Positions 36,655 to 45,646 of a DNA stretch of 64,000 nt are shown piece by piece (the first letter of the stretch is position 1; every line of letters starts with the position of its first letter). Source of the DNA: Chitinophagaceae bacterium IBVUCB1 (GTDB lineage: Bacteria > Bacteroidota > Bacteroidia > Chitinophagales > Chitinophagaceae); the NCBI GenBank assembly GCA_002127285.1, contig NFUW01000002.1, positions 257,744 to 321,743 on the forward strand, in the 5' to 3' direction. Below the pieces are notes generated by a model that was not told the origin of the DNA, made no database searches, and worked only from the letters and a program-made list of their open reading frames with translations. The position numbers and the translations under genes were made by a program.

Positions 36655-37545
36655 TTAGTTGTTTGTGAGTTCCATAAATTTTGTTTCGAGGCTTTTCTTT
36701 TTCAGCAACAGGTGCGATAGGGTAATACCCTTATCTGTACAATACCTGTTAATATGCTCTGGTGTTATGCCATCATTGCAGGATAGCGTAATGGTATTTA
36801 ACTGCTGCTTTGCGCTAACAAGGCTGGGCATGGTTTGTATTACAGCTAACAGTTGCTGCACATTACCCGCACTTATTTCTATCTGGTCTTCGCTGCGCAG
36901 TACCTCATTTACAGGACCGCTTAGCAGCAGGTCTCCTTTTTTCAAAATGGCTACATGGGTGCATACTTTTTCTACTTCATCCAGCAAGTGGCTTGCCATG
37001 ATGATGGTATGCCCCTCTGCATTCAGTTGGCGTATCAGGTCGCGTATCTCGGCAATACCTGCGGGGTCCAGTCCGTTAGTTGGTTCATCAAATACCAACA
37101 CTTTGGGACTGCCCAGCAAGGTAGATGCGATGGCAAGTCTTTGCTTCATACCCAACGAATAGGTTTGAAACTTACTGTCCTTTCGCTCCAGCAAGTTTAC
37201 TTTTTCCAACACACGCAGCCTGTCGTCGTTAGTTTGTTGTTTGATGGCGGCTGCAATTTTCAGGTTGTCCATTGCAGACAGGTAGTGGTAGAAGTTGGGT
37301 GTTTCCAGCAATGAGCCTATTTTTTTGCGCGCGTCGTGTACTGTATCGTTGCCCAGCCACACATAACTACCCTCGTCTGCTTTCAGAACATCGAGCAGTA
37401 TGCCTAGCAGGGTTGTTTTGCCGCTGCCGTTGGGGCCCAGTATGCCGAATACGCATCCCTGCGGCACATCGAACGACACATTTTTCAGTGCCTGTATAGG
37501 CCCGTATCGTTTGGATATGTTGTTGATTGAAAGAACTGTTTCCAA
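36655..37545 (-). CDS. ABC transporter ATP-binding protein
   Basis: The 296-residue protein has Walker A GPNGSGKTT (about 38-46), a Q-loop, signature QTYSLGMKQRLAIASTLL (a variant of LSGGQ), Walker B VLVFDEPTNGLDPAG and the switch His in IIMASHLLDEVEKVC. A C-terminal regulatory stretch (about 210-296) follows, like that of CcmA/BcrA-type exporters. The start seems to be TTG at 37545. It pairs with the permease 6 bp downstream. Confidence 0.95.
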   Translation of the reverse strand: METVLSINNISKRYGPIQALKNVSFDVPQGCVFGILGPNGSGKTTLLGILLDVLKADEGSYVWLGNDTVHDARKKIGSLLETPNFYHYLSAMDNLKIAAAIKQQTNDDRLRVLEKVNLLERKDSKFQTYSLGMKQRLAIASTLLGSPKVLVFDEPTNGLDPAGIAEIRDLIRQLNAEGHTIIMASHLLDEVEKVCTHVAILKKGDLLLSGPVNEVLRSEDQIEISAGNVQQLLAVIQTMPSLVSAKQQLNTITLSCNDGITPEHINRYCTDKGITLSHLLLKKKSLETKFMELTNN

Positions 37546-37568
37546 TGTATGTTGTGTTTAAAAAATAT

Positions 37569-38387
37569 TTAATCGAGAAATAAATCTTTTTGTAGTGGTG
37601 AGCCAGGTGTTACTGCATACTGGCTAAAGTCTGTAATACCTGCACTACGCAGCACATCTTCGTCTATCAGCGTTTGCCCTGTATAAGTGTGTGGCTGTTG
37701 TATGATGTGCCATACCGCATCTGCCACAATATCGGGCTTGCGGCTGCGTGCTATCAGCATATCGCCGCCCAGCAGATTTTTTACCGCAGCAGTTGCTATG
37801 GTAGTAGCTGGCCACAATGCATTGGATGCTATTTTGTATGCAGTTAATTCTGCCGCCCATCCAAGTGCCATCATGCTCATATTGTATTTGCTGAGTGTAT
37901 AAGCAATGTGGTGTTTGAACCACTGCATGTTCATATTAACAGGTGGCGACAAAGTGATGATATGTGCATTGTTTGCTTTTTTAAGATGTGGTATGCAGTG
38001 CTTGGTAACGATGTATGTGCCCCTGACATTAATGTCGTGCATCAGGTCGAAGCGTTTTGTTTCCGTCTGCTCTGTATTGGTAAGCGATATGGCAGACGCG
38101 TTGTTGATAAGCACGTCTATACCGCCCCAAGTTTCTATTGTTTTGTTTACCGCATTGATTATCTGTTCTTCATCACGCACGTCGCAAGGTATAGGCAGTG
38201 CTTTACCGCCTGCGGCTTCTATCTCGGCTGATGCACTATATATAGTACCACCCAGTTTGGGGTTTTCTTCTACCGACTTGCCCAGTACAGCAATAGATGC
38301 CTCCTCAGCAGCCAAGCGCAGCGCAATGGCTTTGCCGATACCCCTACTGGCACCTGTAATAAAAACAACCTTTCCTTGTAGCTGCAT
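37569..38387 (-). CDS. Short-chain dehydrogenase/reductase (HSDL2-like)
   Basis: The 272-residue protein has the NAD(P) loop VFITGASRGIGKAIALRLA (about 7-25), NNASAISL, and a catalytic YTLSK (Tyr-x-x-x-Lys). It is preceded by SPPVNMNMQWFKHHIA. The stretch KSVEENPKLGGTIYSASAEIEAAGGKALPIPCDVRDEEQI is typical of the HSDL2-type branch of the SDR family, whose substrates are not well known. It is first in the cluster with the ABC pair and surE (23 bp to the ATPase). Whether the cluster is one transcript is inferred from spacing only. Confidence 0.9.
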   Translation of the reverse strand: MQLQGKVVFITGASRGIGKAIALRLAAEEASIAVLGKSVEENPKLGGTIYSASAEIEAAGGKALPIPCDVRDEEQIINAVNKTIETWGGIDVLINNASAISLTNTEQTETKRFDLMHDINVRGTYIVTKHCIPHLKKANNAHIITLSPPVNMNMQWFKHHIAYTLSKYNMSMMALGWAAELTAYKIASNALWPATTIATAAVKNLLGGDMLIARSRKPDIVADAVWHIIQQPHTYTGQTLIDEDVLRSAGITDFSQYAVTPGSPLQKDLFLD

Positions 38388-38442
38388 AATAGTGTATCGT
38401 TGAATAGTACAGAAAAGTTACAACGAATATGTTGCATAACGC

Positions 38443-38472
38443 AAAAAGGGCCGATACAAGTGTATCGGCCCC
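38443..38472 (-). terminator. Terminator of the marR-yceI unit
   Basis: A 10-bp stem (GGGCCGATAC / GTATCGGCCC, loop of 4) is followed on the minus strand by TTTTT. It lies 26 bp past the yceI stop. Confidence 0.85.
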
Positions 38473-38498
38473 ATGATATAATATGAATATAGTTCAGC

Positions 38499-39029
38499 TT
38501 ATGCCTTTACAAACTCTACTGCAGCGTGTATTTTCACATCGTCGCTAACAACCAAGCCGCCTGCTTCAGTCAGGGCACTCCAGTTGAGGCCGTAATCTTT
38601 ACGGTTTATTTTGCCTTCTACCACAAAGCCCGAACGGGTATTGCCCCAGGGATCTTTGATAGTGCCGCCATATTCTACATCCAACGTTACCGGTAGGGTA
38701 GTAGCACGAATAGTTAGGTTGCCGTGTAGCTTATAGCTTGCTTCATCCTGCTTTTCCAGTTTAGTACTTTCAAACTTCATTTCGGGGTGGTTAGCAGCAT
38801 CAAAAAAGTCGGCAGACTTGAGGTGACCATCCCTTTGTTCGTTTTTTGTAGTGATGGAGTTTACATCTGCCGTAAACTGAATGTTAGCGGTTGTAAAATC
38901 ATCGCCTTCTGTCGTTACCGTTCCGTTGAATTGCTGAAATTCGCCCGTAACGTTCGAAATCATCATGTGGCGCACTTTGAATTGCAGTTCTGAATGTGAG
39001 GCATCTAATGCCCAATTGGTTGTTGCCAT
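38499..39029 (-). CDS. YceI family lipid-binding-fold protein
   Basis: The 176-residue protein shows the YceI lipocalin-like pattern from its first residues: WALDASHSELQFKVRHMMISNVTGEFQQFNGTV, then FTADVNSITTKNEQRDGHLKSADFFDAANHPEMKFES and a late NRKDYGLNW. YceI proteins bind isoprenoid or polyisoprenyl-type lipids and are often induced by stress. No signal peptide is seen, so it is probably cytoplasmic, as for several Bacteroidota members. It lies 12 bp after marR and its expression is probably governed by the operator pair at 39512-39566. Confidence 0.93.
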   Translation of the reverse strand: MATTNWALDASHSELQFKVRHMMISNVTGEFQQFNGTVTTEGDDFTTANIQFTADVNSITTKNEQRDGHLKSADFFDAANHPEMKFESTKLEKQDEASYKLHGNLTIRATTLPVTLDVEYGGTIKDPWGNTRSGFVVEGKINRKDYGLNWSALTEAGGLVVSDDVKIHAAVEFVKA

Positions 39030-39041
39030 TTTGTAGTTGTT

Positions 39042-39497
39042 TTAATCGTTTTTTCTTAGTTTTTCCAATAATGTATTTAGTTGTAATGCTTCCTCATTGT
39101 TAATGCCTATTATAGATGTTTGTGTAGCCTCCATCATTTTGTTGGCTTTTTGCAACATGGTTTGTCCGCCGTCTGTAAGAGCTATTAATGTTTCTCTTTT
39201 ATCTTCTTTCGATGGTGTGCGGCTTACAAGGCTTTTGGCTACCAAGCGGTCTATAATGCGCGGCACATTTGAGCTTTTCTCAATCATTCTGCTTGCAATA
39301 TCTTTTACGCACATAGGCTCGGGATGTTTGCCTTTTAGTATGCGCAGTATGTTGAACTGTTCGGATGTAATGCCCAACTCCTTCATAGATGCACTGATAT
39401 TATCGCGCATCCAGTAGGATGTATATAATATATTCAGCGTAGCCTTGTGGACTTCGTTATTGAATTTGCTTGTTTTCAGCGCATCTTCCAGTTTCAT
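39042..39497 (-). CDS. MarR family transcriptional regulator
   Basis: The 151-residue protein has the winged-helix pattern of MarR: ITSEQFNILRILKGKHPEPMCVKDIASRMIEKSSNVPRIIDRLVAKSLVSRTPSKEDKRETLIALTDGG. Dimer helices flank it. The start MKLEDALK at 39497 is chosen because the -7 box TACATTTG ends 5 bp before it; the two in-frame ATGs further upstream (39527 and 39524) would lie inside the promoter. Transcription then begins almost at the ATG, so a near-leaderless message is likely. It is followed by yceI. Autoregulation is suggested by the operator-like repeats in its promoter. Confidence 0.92.
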   Translation of the reverse strand: MKLEDALKTSKFNNEVHKATLNILYTSYWMRDNISASMKELGITSEQFNILRILKGKHPEPMCVKDIASRMIEKSSNVPRIIDRLVAKSLVSRTPSKEDKRETLIALTDGGQTMLQKANKMMEATQTSIIGINNEEALQLNTLLEKLRKND

Positions 39498-39501
39498 GAT
39501 A

Positions 39502-39533
39502 CAAATGTATGCGTGTATGTACATCAATTCAAA
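39502..39533 (-). promoter_or_regulatory. Promoter of marR-yceI
   Basis: On the minus strand, TTTG (complement of 39530-39533) and TACATTTG (complement of 39502-39509) are separated by exactly 20 bp, a full consensus match. One operator repeat fills the spacer. Confidence 0.65.
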
Positions 39534-39566
39534 ATAGAAAGTATTTATTCGTGTATATACATCAAT
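39512..39566. promoter_or_regulatory. Direct repeat pair, candidate MarR operator
   Basis: The 17-mer CGTGTATRTACATCAAT occurs at 39512-39528 and 39550-39566 with one difference (R = G or A). Each has a palindromic core (TGTATATACA or its one-base variant). The first fills the spacer between the -33 and -7 boxes; the second lies upstream of the -33 box. Binding by a MarR dimer there would block RNA polymerase. Confidence 0.6.
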
Positions 39567-39579
39567 GAGTGTGAGGCAT

Positions 39580-39608
39580 AAAAAAAGCCGCTCGACTGGA
39601 GCGGCTTT
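39580..39608 (-). terminator. Terminator of the porP/sprF-like gene
   Basis: A 10-bp stem (AAAGCCGCTC / GAGCGGCTTT, loop of 5) is followed on the minus strand by a T run, 20 bp past the stop at 39629. Confidence 0.85.
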
Positions 39609-39628
39609 GTATTTAAAATAGTTAAACC

Positions 39629-40666
39629 TTAGAACTTAGGACAAGCAAAGTTGTAAGTAGGCCTGTTTTCGCGTTTGTTGATGCAACCATTAAATATCAG
39701 CGATATTTCGTAACCACCACTACCGCGTGTTGCAGGTGCAAAACCAGACATGTTTAGGTCGTAGCTGATACCGAGCTTCATTTTAGACCATTCCAAACCT
39801 ATATAAGGAGCAATCGCATCGTTGTAACGATACCATCCGCCTAAGTAAAGTATAGTGTTTTTAGCATATTCAGCATCGTGACCGGGGTTCAATACAAAAC
39901 CTACTGCGGCACCTGCTAATATTTCTGATGCACCTGCCTGAGATTGGACCAAACCGCTAGCGTAAAGTACGATGTTTTCGTTCAGGTCGAAAGAACCACC
40001 CAAATAGCCGGAGTAACGTGCATGTATCTGATGATTTCCATTTAGGAATGTTTCAACAGGTCTTGTCAGGTGGTAATAAGAGAAACCTGCATACATGGTA
40101 GAGTTTTCACTCATCCTGCCTGAATACATAAGACCAACGTTGAAGTCGGGGTAAGTAACGTCCGCATTACCTATATTTTCTGCAGTATTATATTCCGCTC
40201 CACCTGTAGAAAAATTGAACTGGTCTTCAAATTTCAACTTACTGAAATCAAGGCTTTTTTGTACGAGTACACCCTGAAGACCGAGAGATAAAGTATGTTG
40301 TTTTTCGTGACCGAAAGCTTTATGGTATGCGAGTGAAAGCCCAAAACTTGTGTTTTGTAAGCCACCAACGCCTGAACGGTCAAACAATCCCATAACACCA
40401 ACACCAACTGCGTCACCATTGCCGAGTACGCCCTTCATGGTAGCCATATCGTAAGATATAGTACCAGTAATATATGGGTTTGGAGAAACACTTCCCCACT
40501 GAGTACGATAGTTGGCTGCAAGTCGCAAGTCGCAATTAACTAGACCTGTTAAGGCTGGGTTTAGGGTAAGTGGTGATGCAAAATATTGAGTAAAGTGCGG
40601 ATCTTGAGCCATTGCCGAGCTAGCTAACATCAATGATGCACCCACTCCTAATAATATTTTCTTCAT
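39629..40666 (-). CDS. PorP/SprF family type IX secretion system outer-membrane protein
   Basis: The 345-residue protein starts at MKKILLGVGASLMLASSAMAQ (signal peptide). Next is DPHFTQYFASPLTLNPALTGL, the hallmark start of the PorP/SprF family, then repeated beta strands and a late GGYEISLIFNGCINK. Members form a barrel that helps T9SS-linked surface proteins such as SprB reach the surface. The longer upstream frame starting at 40879 lies inside upp and has no signal peptide, so it is rejected. No partner SprB-type gene is adjacent. A candidate -7 box (complement of 40744-40751, TATATTTG) lies about 78 bp upstream. Confidence 0.9.
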   Translation of the reverse strand: MKKILLGVGASLMLASSAMAQDPHFTQYFASPLTLNPALTGLVNCDLRLAANYRTQWGSVSPNPYITGTISYDMATMKGVLGNGDAVGVGVMGLFDRSGVGGLQNTSFGLSLAYHKAFGHEKQHTLSLGLQGVLVQKSLDFSKLKFEDQFNFSTGGAEYNTAENIGNADVTYPDFNVGLMYSGRMSENSTMYAGFSYYHLTRPVETFLNGNHQIHARYSGYLGGSFDLNENIVLYASGLVQSQAGASEILAGAAVGFVLNPGHDAEYAKNTILYLGGWYRYNDAIAPYIGLEWSKMKLGISYDLNMSGFAPATRGSGGYEISLIFNGCINKRENRPTYNFACPKF

Positions 40667-40766
40667 CTGGGTATCGTTTATGAATTGTTTAATTGATTTT
40701 CTGAAAGCCAAAATAAGCCAAATTATCTTATAATCCAAGACGGGCAAATATATTATTTTAGTTGGG

Positions 40767-41417
40767 TTATGATTGTTTCTTCGGGCCAAATGACAAATCG
40801 CCTGCATCACCCAGCCCTGGCACAATATAGCCACGTGCAGTAAGCTCGTCATCAATAGCCCCTGCCCACAAATATGCATCGGGCAATTTTCGTTTCAACA
40901 ACTCTATACCCTCTGTACAGGCAATTGCACAAACAATATGCAGTTGAGATGGTGTGCCGGTAGCTAAAAGTGTATCAATGGCCAGCATCAAAGACGAGCC
41001 TGTAGCCAGCATCGGGTCGGCAATAATAAGCGGTCTGCCATTTATTTCAGGGCTTGTATGGTATTGTTGTTCTATATCAAAACTGCCATCCCTATGGTGT
41101 TTTCGGTAGCCGGCAATAAAGGCATTGTCAGCCTTGTCAAAATAATTTAATAGCCCTTGATGCAGTGGAATACCTGCTCGCAAAATAGTTGCCAGTACAG
41201 GTTGTTGTTCTAATACATGGCATATAGATTCGCCCATAGGGGTTTGTACTGTCAACACGCTGTAGGGTAGGTGTTTGCTTATTTCGTAGGCTGCCACTTC
41301 TCCAATACGCTCCATATTGCGACGGAAACGCATTTTGTCATTTTGAATATCAACATCTCTGATTTCGCGTACCCATTCTCCGAAAATAGAGTTATAACTG
41401 CTCAGGTTAGTAATCAT
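40767..41417 (-). CDS. upp: Uracil phosphoribosyltransferase
   Basis: Pyrimidine salvage enzyme forming UMP from uracil and PRPP. The 216-residue protein has the PRPP-binding loop IIADPMLATGSSLMLAIDTLL and ATILRAGIPLHQGLLNYFDKADNAF. The C-terminal uracil-binding GAIDDELTARGYIVPGLGDAGD is the family signature. Length is normal. It is divergent from uppS and lies upstream of the porP/sprF-like gene in the same direction. Confidence 0.96.
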   Translation of the reverse strand: MITNLSSYNSIFGEWVREIRDVDIQNDKMRFRRNMERIGEVAAYEISKHLPYSVLTVQTPMGESICHVLEQQPVLATILRAGIPLHQGLLNYFDKADNAFIAGYRKHHRDGSFDIEQQYHTSPEINGRPLIIADPMLATGSSLMLAIDTLLATGTPSQLHIVCAIACTEGIELLKRKLPDAYLWAGAIDDELTARGYIVPGLGDAGDLSFGPKKQS

Positions 41418-41550
41418 ACTGTAAATATAACTAAAGCCAGTTTTATTCTTCTAGCAGTTTACTATACATGTCAGATTGTTAAAGCAATATAAAAAACGGT
41501 TATGTGTAAGCCGGATGCAGTTAAAGTAGCGTTAAACCAACCATCGTCAT

Positions 41551-41580
41551 TTTGACAGATGCAGCAAGCAGCTATTTTTG
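41551..41580 (+). promoter_or_regulatory. Candidate promoter for the uppS-bamA-ompH operon
   Basis: TTTG at 41551-41554 and TATTTTTG at 41573-41580 are 18 bp apart. A second TAnnTTTG match (TACCTTTG) directly follows at 41581-41588 but lacks its own -33 box. Either start would give a leader of about 25-35 nt. Confidence 0.5.
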
Positions 41581-41619
41581 TACCTTTGCACACCTTTTGA
41601 ATTAGAGGGTACACTTATA

Positions 41620-42381
41620 ATGGATTTACTTCAATCGCTTGACCGTACTAAAATGCCAACGCATATTGCCATCATCATGGATGGTAACGGGCGATGGGCA
41701 AAGGAGCAGGGGCAAGACAGGGTGTACGGACACCACGAAGGTGTACTGAGCGTGCGGGAAATAGTGAATGGTTGCGCAGAAGCAGGTATATCCTACCTGA
41801 CACTGTACGCATTCTCTACTGAAAACTGGAATCGCCCCAAGGAAGAAGTAGATGCATTGATGGAATTGCTTGTAAATACCATCAGGAAAGAAGTAGATGA
41901 GTTGAAGAAAAATAATGTGCGACTGCACGTTATCGGCGACTTTGACAGCCTGCCGGAAATTTGTAAGCAGGAACTGAACGAGGCAAAAGAAATAACATCC
42001 GAAAATACAGGGCTGAATCTGATACTGGCATTGAGCTACAGCTCTCGTTGGGAAATGATTAATGCTGCAAGGCAAATGGTAGCTGACGCTGCTGCGGGCA
42101 AGCTGGCAGCCGAAGATGTAACGGATGAAGTATTTCATAGCTATCTAAACACAGCGCCATTTCCAGACCCTGAATTGATGATACGAACCAGTGGTGAATA
42201 CAGAATCAGTAACTTTTTGCTGTATCAACTGGCTTATGCCGAACTATACTTTACACCAGTGCATTGGCCTGCATTCAGAAAACAAAATCTGTATGAGGCA
42301 TTATCAGACTATCAAAAACGCGAACGAAGATTCGGAAAAACAAGTGAACAAATCCAAAAGACTCTCCCCGGGCATGTATAA
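41620..42381 (+). CDS. uppS: Undecaprenyl diphosphate synthase (isoprenyl transferase)
   Basis: Makes the C55 lipid carrier for peptidoglycan and glycan synthesis. The 253-residue protein starts MDLLQSLDRTKMP at 41620, after the promoter. It has the cis-prenyltransferase signature HIAIIMDGNGRWAKEQGQ with catalytic Asp, YLTLYAFSTENWNRPKEEV and PELMIRTSGEYRISNFLLYQLAYAELYF. It overlaps bamA by 8 bp, so they are coupled. UppS-BamA-Skp order is conserved in Bacteroidota and ties lipid carrier supply to outer-membrane assembly. Confidence 0.96.
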   Translation: MDLLQSLDRTKMPTHIAIIMDGNGRWAKEQGQDRVYGHHEGVLSVREIVNGCAEAGISYLTLYAFSTENWNRPKEEVDALMELLVNTIRKEVDELKKNNVRLHVIGDFDSLPEICKQELNEAKEITSENTGLNLILALSYSSRWEMINAARQMVADAAAGKLAAEDVTDEVFHSYLNTAPFPDPELMIRTSGEYRISNFLLYQLAYAELYFTPVHWPAFRKQNLYEALSDYQKRERRFGKTSEQIQKTLPGHV

Positions 42382-45046
42382 TCCGTTGCGTTTATCGCTG
42401 TTGTTTAGTTGCATATTGTTGACTGCTACTACTGGTAGGGCACAATTATCTATGCAAAGTGATACAACAACGCGGCTTGGAATGAGACGCAGTGCCTCTG
42501 ATAACACAGCCGCACTGAATAAGCAATATGAAATAGGCGGTATTACAGTAAGTGGTACCAAATATCTGGATGAGGATTTGCTTATAGCTGTTACCGGCCT
42601 ATCTATAGGCAGTAAAATACGTCTGCAAAATGATGAGAGCATAGCAAAAGCAATACAAAACCTATGGAAACAGGAGTTGTTTTCAGATATATCTGTAAGT
42701 GTAACAAAGACCATTGGCACACGTGTATTTCTTGATATTAAAGTAGAAGAACGCCCACGCCTTTCACGATACAATTTTAAAGGCATCAAGAAAGGAGAGG
42801 CAACGGAATTGAAGGATAAGGCAGGCCTTGTAAAGGGCAGGGTAGTAACTGAGGCTATAAAAAAAGAATCGGTAGTAAGGATAAAAAAATATTTCTCTGA
42901 AAAAGGCTATGGCAATGTGGAGGTAAACATCAGAGAAAGAATAGATACCCTTACTGTGAATGCGGTAATACTGACATTTGATATAGATAAAGGTTATAAA
43001 ACCCGTATTAATCAGGTTAATATATCAGGCAATGAAAATGCCAGTGACCTGAAGTTGAAACGAACGCTGCGCTCTGCGAAAGAAATGGCTAGGATATCAT
43101 TGTATCCGGCAGATAGAGTAAGTGTGTATGAAAAGAATGAAAGGTCATTTAATAAGTACATTTCAAGTGGTGGTTTTTTATCTCTTTCAAAGACTTTAGA
43201 GGCATTAGACCCGTATTTCAGGTATAATTTTTTCAGTTCTTCCAAGTTCAACATGAATAAATATGAGGAAGATAAGATGTCGTTGGTTGAGTATTACAAC
43301 TCTCTGGGGTACAGGGATGCATCTATAGAAAGAGATACAATTTATAAAGTAGATAACGGAAACATCAACATTGACTTGCAAGTGAGGGAAGGCAGGAAAT
43401 ATTACTTTGGTAATATGGAGTGGAAGGGGAATACTAAATATTCAAATGAAGTACTTACAAAGCTGCTGGGCATCAAGAAAGGAGATGTATATAACCAGCA
43501 GTTGCTGGATACAAGATTGGGAAAGCAAATGAGCCCTGAGGGTGGCGAAGATGTTGGTAGCTTGTATATGGATGATGGTTACCTGTTCTTTAATGTAGAT
43601 GCTATTGAAACTTCCATTGTAGGGGATACTATTAACTATGAATTGCGTATTACAGAAGGCCCGCAAGCTACCATACGCAATGTAACTATAGAAGGCAACG
43701 ACCGTACAAATGAGCATGTAATACGCCGTGAACTGCGGACTTTGCCAGGCAATAAATTCAGTCGTGCAGACCTGATACGTACACAACGGGAGATTGCTAA
43801 CCTCGGCTTTTTTGACCAAGAAAAAATAGGCATACAACCTAAGCCAAATCAGGAAGATGGTACAGTAGATATTGCGTATTCCCTTGTTGAAAGATCGAGC
43901 GATCAGTTGCAGTTATCTGCCGGTTTTGGAGGTGGTGTTAACTTCTATGGAAATGTTGGCGTAGTATTCAGCAACTTTTCATTACGCAATATATGGAAGC
44001 CTAAAACATGGGATCCTTTGCCAATGGGAGACGGACAAAGATTGTCGCTGAACTATCAGTCGAACGGGCGATTTTTTAATTCACTTAATTTTTCATTTAC
44101 TGAACCTTGGTTAGGAGGCAAAAAGCCTAACGCCCTGACTACAAACCTGTTGTATAGCAGGTTTGCCCAGCCTACTGGACCCGACAGAAACCCCAACGAA
44201 TCATATATGCGCGTATTGGGTGGTGGGGTGTCATTGAGTAAGCGCGTTAAATGGCCTGACGATAACTTTGTATTTACTTACGGTATCAATTATCAGAACT
44301 TCAAGCTGAAAAACTATACGCTTTTAGAAGGTGTATCTGATGGATATAGTAATAACTTATTCTTCAGATTGGTATTGGCGAGGTTTTCTGTAGACAAACC
44401 ATTGTACCCCACAAGTGGCTCTAACTTCAGTTTTACATTCCAGTTTACCCCGCCATATAGCAGCATTAGCGGAACGGATTACACCAATGCTACATCATCC
44501 GAAAAATATAAATGGGTAGAGTATCATAAATATCGTTTTACTGCAGAGTGGTACCATAAAGTTGTTGGAAATATGGTCTTTAAACTGGCTACCAAGTATG
44601 GCTTTATGGGCTATTATAACAATAGTATCGGTTATTCTCCGTTTGAGCGCTTCCAGTTGGGTGGTGATGGTTTATCAGGACGCAACTTCTTTGTAGGTAA
44701 AGACATTATCGCACATCGTGGTTTCAGGGAGCCATATGAAAATAATGCTGTTATTTTCAATAAGTATACAGCAGAGTTAAGGTACCCCTTTTCTTTAAGC
44801 CCTACATCTACTATATATGGTTTGGCTTTTGTTGAGGCTGCTAATGCATGGAATGATTTTAAAGACTATAATCCGTTCAAACTGAACCGTTCTGCAGGTT
44901 TGGGTGTTCGTATATTCCTACCCATGTTTGGTTTGTTAGGGCTTGACTATGGTGTTGGTTTCGACCGTTTCTCCAGAGCAAATGGTAATACACGATTAAG
45001 CGATATTGCAAACTTTACATTTATGTTAGGTTTTGAACCTGATTGA
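42374..45046 (+). CDS. bamA: Outer-membrane protein assembly factor BamA
   Basis: Core of the BAM complex, which folds barrels into the outer membrane. The 890-residue protein begins MYNPLRLSLLFSCILLTATTGRAQ (signal peptide). Several POTRA domains (about 60-430) carry patterns like YEIGGITVSGTKYLDEDLL and GPQATIRNVTIEGNDRTNEHVIRRELRTLPGNKFSRADL. The C-terminal barrel (about 440-890) contains GGDGLSGRNFF and ends LSDIANFTFMLGFEPD. The barrel motif VRIFLPMFGLLGLDYGVGFD is as expected. It overlaps uppS by 8 bp; the ATG at 42374 gives a proper signal peptide, unlike the longer upstream frame. Confidence 0.96.
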   Translation: MYNPLRLSLLFSCILLTATTGRAQLSMQSDTTTRLGMRRSASDNTAALNKQYEIGGITVSGTKYLDEDLLIAVTGLSIGSKIRLQNDESIAKAIQNLWKQELFSDISVSVTKTIGTRVFLDIKVEERPRLSRYNFKGIKKGEATELKDKAGLVKGRVVTEAIKKESVVRIKKYFSEKGYGNVEVNIRERIDTLTVNAVILTFDIDKGYKTRINQVNISGNENASDLKLKRTLRSAKEMARISLYPADRVSVYEKNERSFNKYISSGGFLSLSKTLEALDPYFRYNFFSSSKFNMNKYEEDKMSLVEYYNSLGYRDASIERDTIYKVDNGNINIDLQVREGRKYYFGNMEWKGNTKYSNEVLTKLLGIKKGDVYNQQLLDTRLGKQMSPEGGEDVGSLYMDDGYLFFNVDAIETSIVGDTINYELRITEGPQATIRNVTIEGNDRTNEHVIRRELRTLPGNKFSRADLIRTQREIANLGFFDQEKIGIQPKPNQEDGTVDIAYSLVERSSDQLQLSAGFGGGVNFYGNVGVVFSNFSLRNIWKPKTWDPLPMGDGQRLSLNYQSNGRFFNSLNFSFTEPWLGGKKPNALTTNLLYSRFAQPTGPDRNPNESYMRVLGGGVSLSKRVKWPDDNFVFTYGINYQNFKLKNYTLLEGVSDGYSNNLFFRLVLARFSVDKPLYPTSGSNFSFTFQFTPPYSSISGTDYTNATSSEKYKWVEYHKYRFTAEWYHKVVGNMVFKLATKYGFMGYYNNSIGYSPFERFQLGGDGLSGRNFFVGKDIIAHRGFREPYENNAVIFNKYTAELRYPFSLSPTSTIYGLAFVEAANAWNDFKDYNPFKLNRSAGLGVRIFLPMFGLLGLDYGVGFDRFSRANGNTRLSDIANFTFMLGFEPD

Positions 45047-45089
45047 TGTGCGGATTGTTAGGTATTTTTACGTTATAAAAATCACGAGT

Positions 45090-45599
45090 ATGAAAAAACT
45101 GTTTTTAGCTATTGCCTTGTTAGGTACTGTTACAGCCAACGCGCAGCGTTATTGTACTATTGACTCTAAGTACCTGCTAGATAAACTGATAGAATATAAA
45201 GATGCCCAAACACGCCTCGACCAGATGTCTAAATCTTGGCAAACAGAGATAGATAATAAGATGAACGAAGTAGATAAATTATATAAAGCTTATCAGGCTG
45301 AACGAGCTATCTTATCGGATGAGTTGCGCAAAAAACGTGAAGATGAAATAGTGCAGAAAGAAAAAGCTGCAAAAGACTTGCAAAAACAACGCTTTGGCTA
45401 TGAGGGCGATTTGTTTAAAGAACGCCAGAAACTGGTAAAGCCTATACAGGATAAGGTATATAATGCAGTGCAAAAATACGCGCAAACGAAGGGATACGAC
45501 ATGGTGCTGGATAAATCGGGTGGTGTAACGCTGTTTTATGCAGACCCTAAGCTGGATAAAAGCGATGAAGTGTTAAAATTACTTGGAATAAACAAATAA
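45090..45599 (+). CDS. OmpH/Skp family periplasmic chaperone (first copy)
   Basis: The 169-residue protein has a signal peptide (MKKLFLAIALLGTVTANAQ) and a long coiled-coil arm (about 55-135: KSWQTEIDNKMNEVDKLYKAYQAERAILSDELRKKREDEIVQKEKAAKDLQKQ). A C-terminal beta segment (KGYDMVLDKSGGVTLFYADPKLDKSDEVLKLLG) completes the fold. Skp binds unfolded outer-membrane proteins on their way to BamA. The start MKKL at 45090 is chosen over an upstream frame that lacks the signal. It follows bamA by 43 bp and precedes a second copy. Confidence 0.93.
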   Translation: MKKLFLAIALLGTVTANAQRYCTIDSKYLLDKLIEYKDAQTRLDQMSKSWQTEIDNKMNEVDKLYKAYQAERAILSDELRKKREDEIVQKEKAAKDLQKQRFGYEGDLFKERQKLVKPIQDKVYNAVQKYAQTKGYDMVLDKSGGVTLFYADPKLDKSDEVLKLLGINK

Positions 45600-45646
45600 T
45601 GGCATTTACTTTGCACAACTTAAATAAATAAAGTTATATATATCTG

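Noticed and set aside
39527-39527. Upstream ATG start for MarR (MMYIHAYIC...)
   Set aside because: It would sit inside the promoter and operator repeats; the start at 39497 follows the -7 box.
40667-40879. Upstream extension of the porP/sprF-like gene
   Set aside because: It overlaps the end of upp and hides the signal peptide; MKKILLGVG at 40666 gives the expected start.
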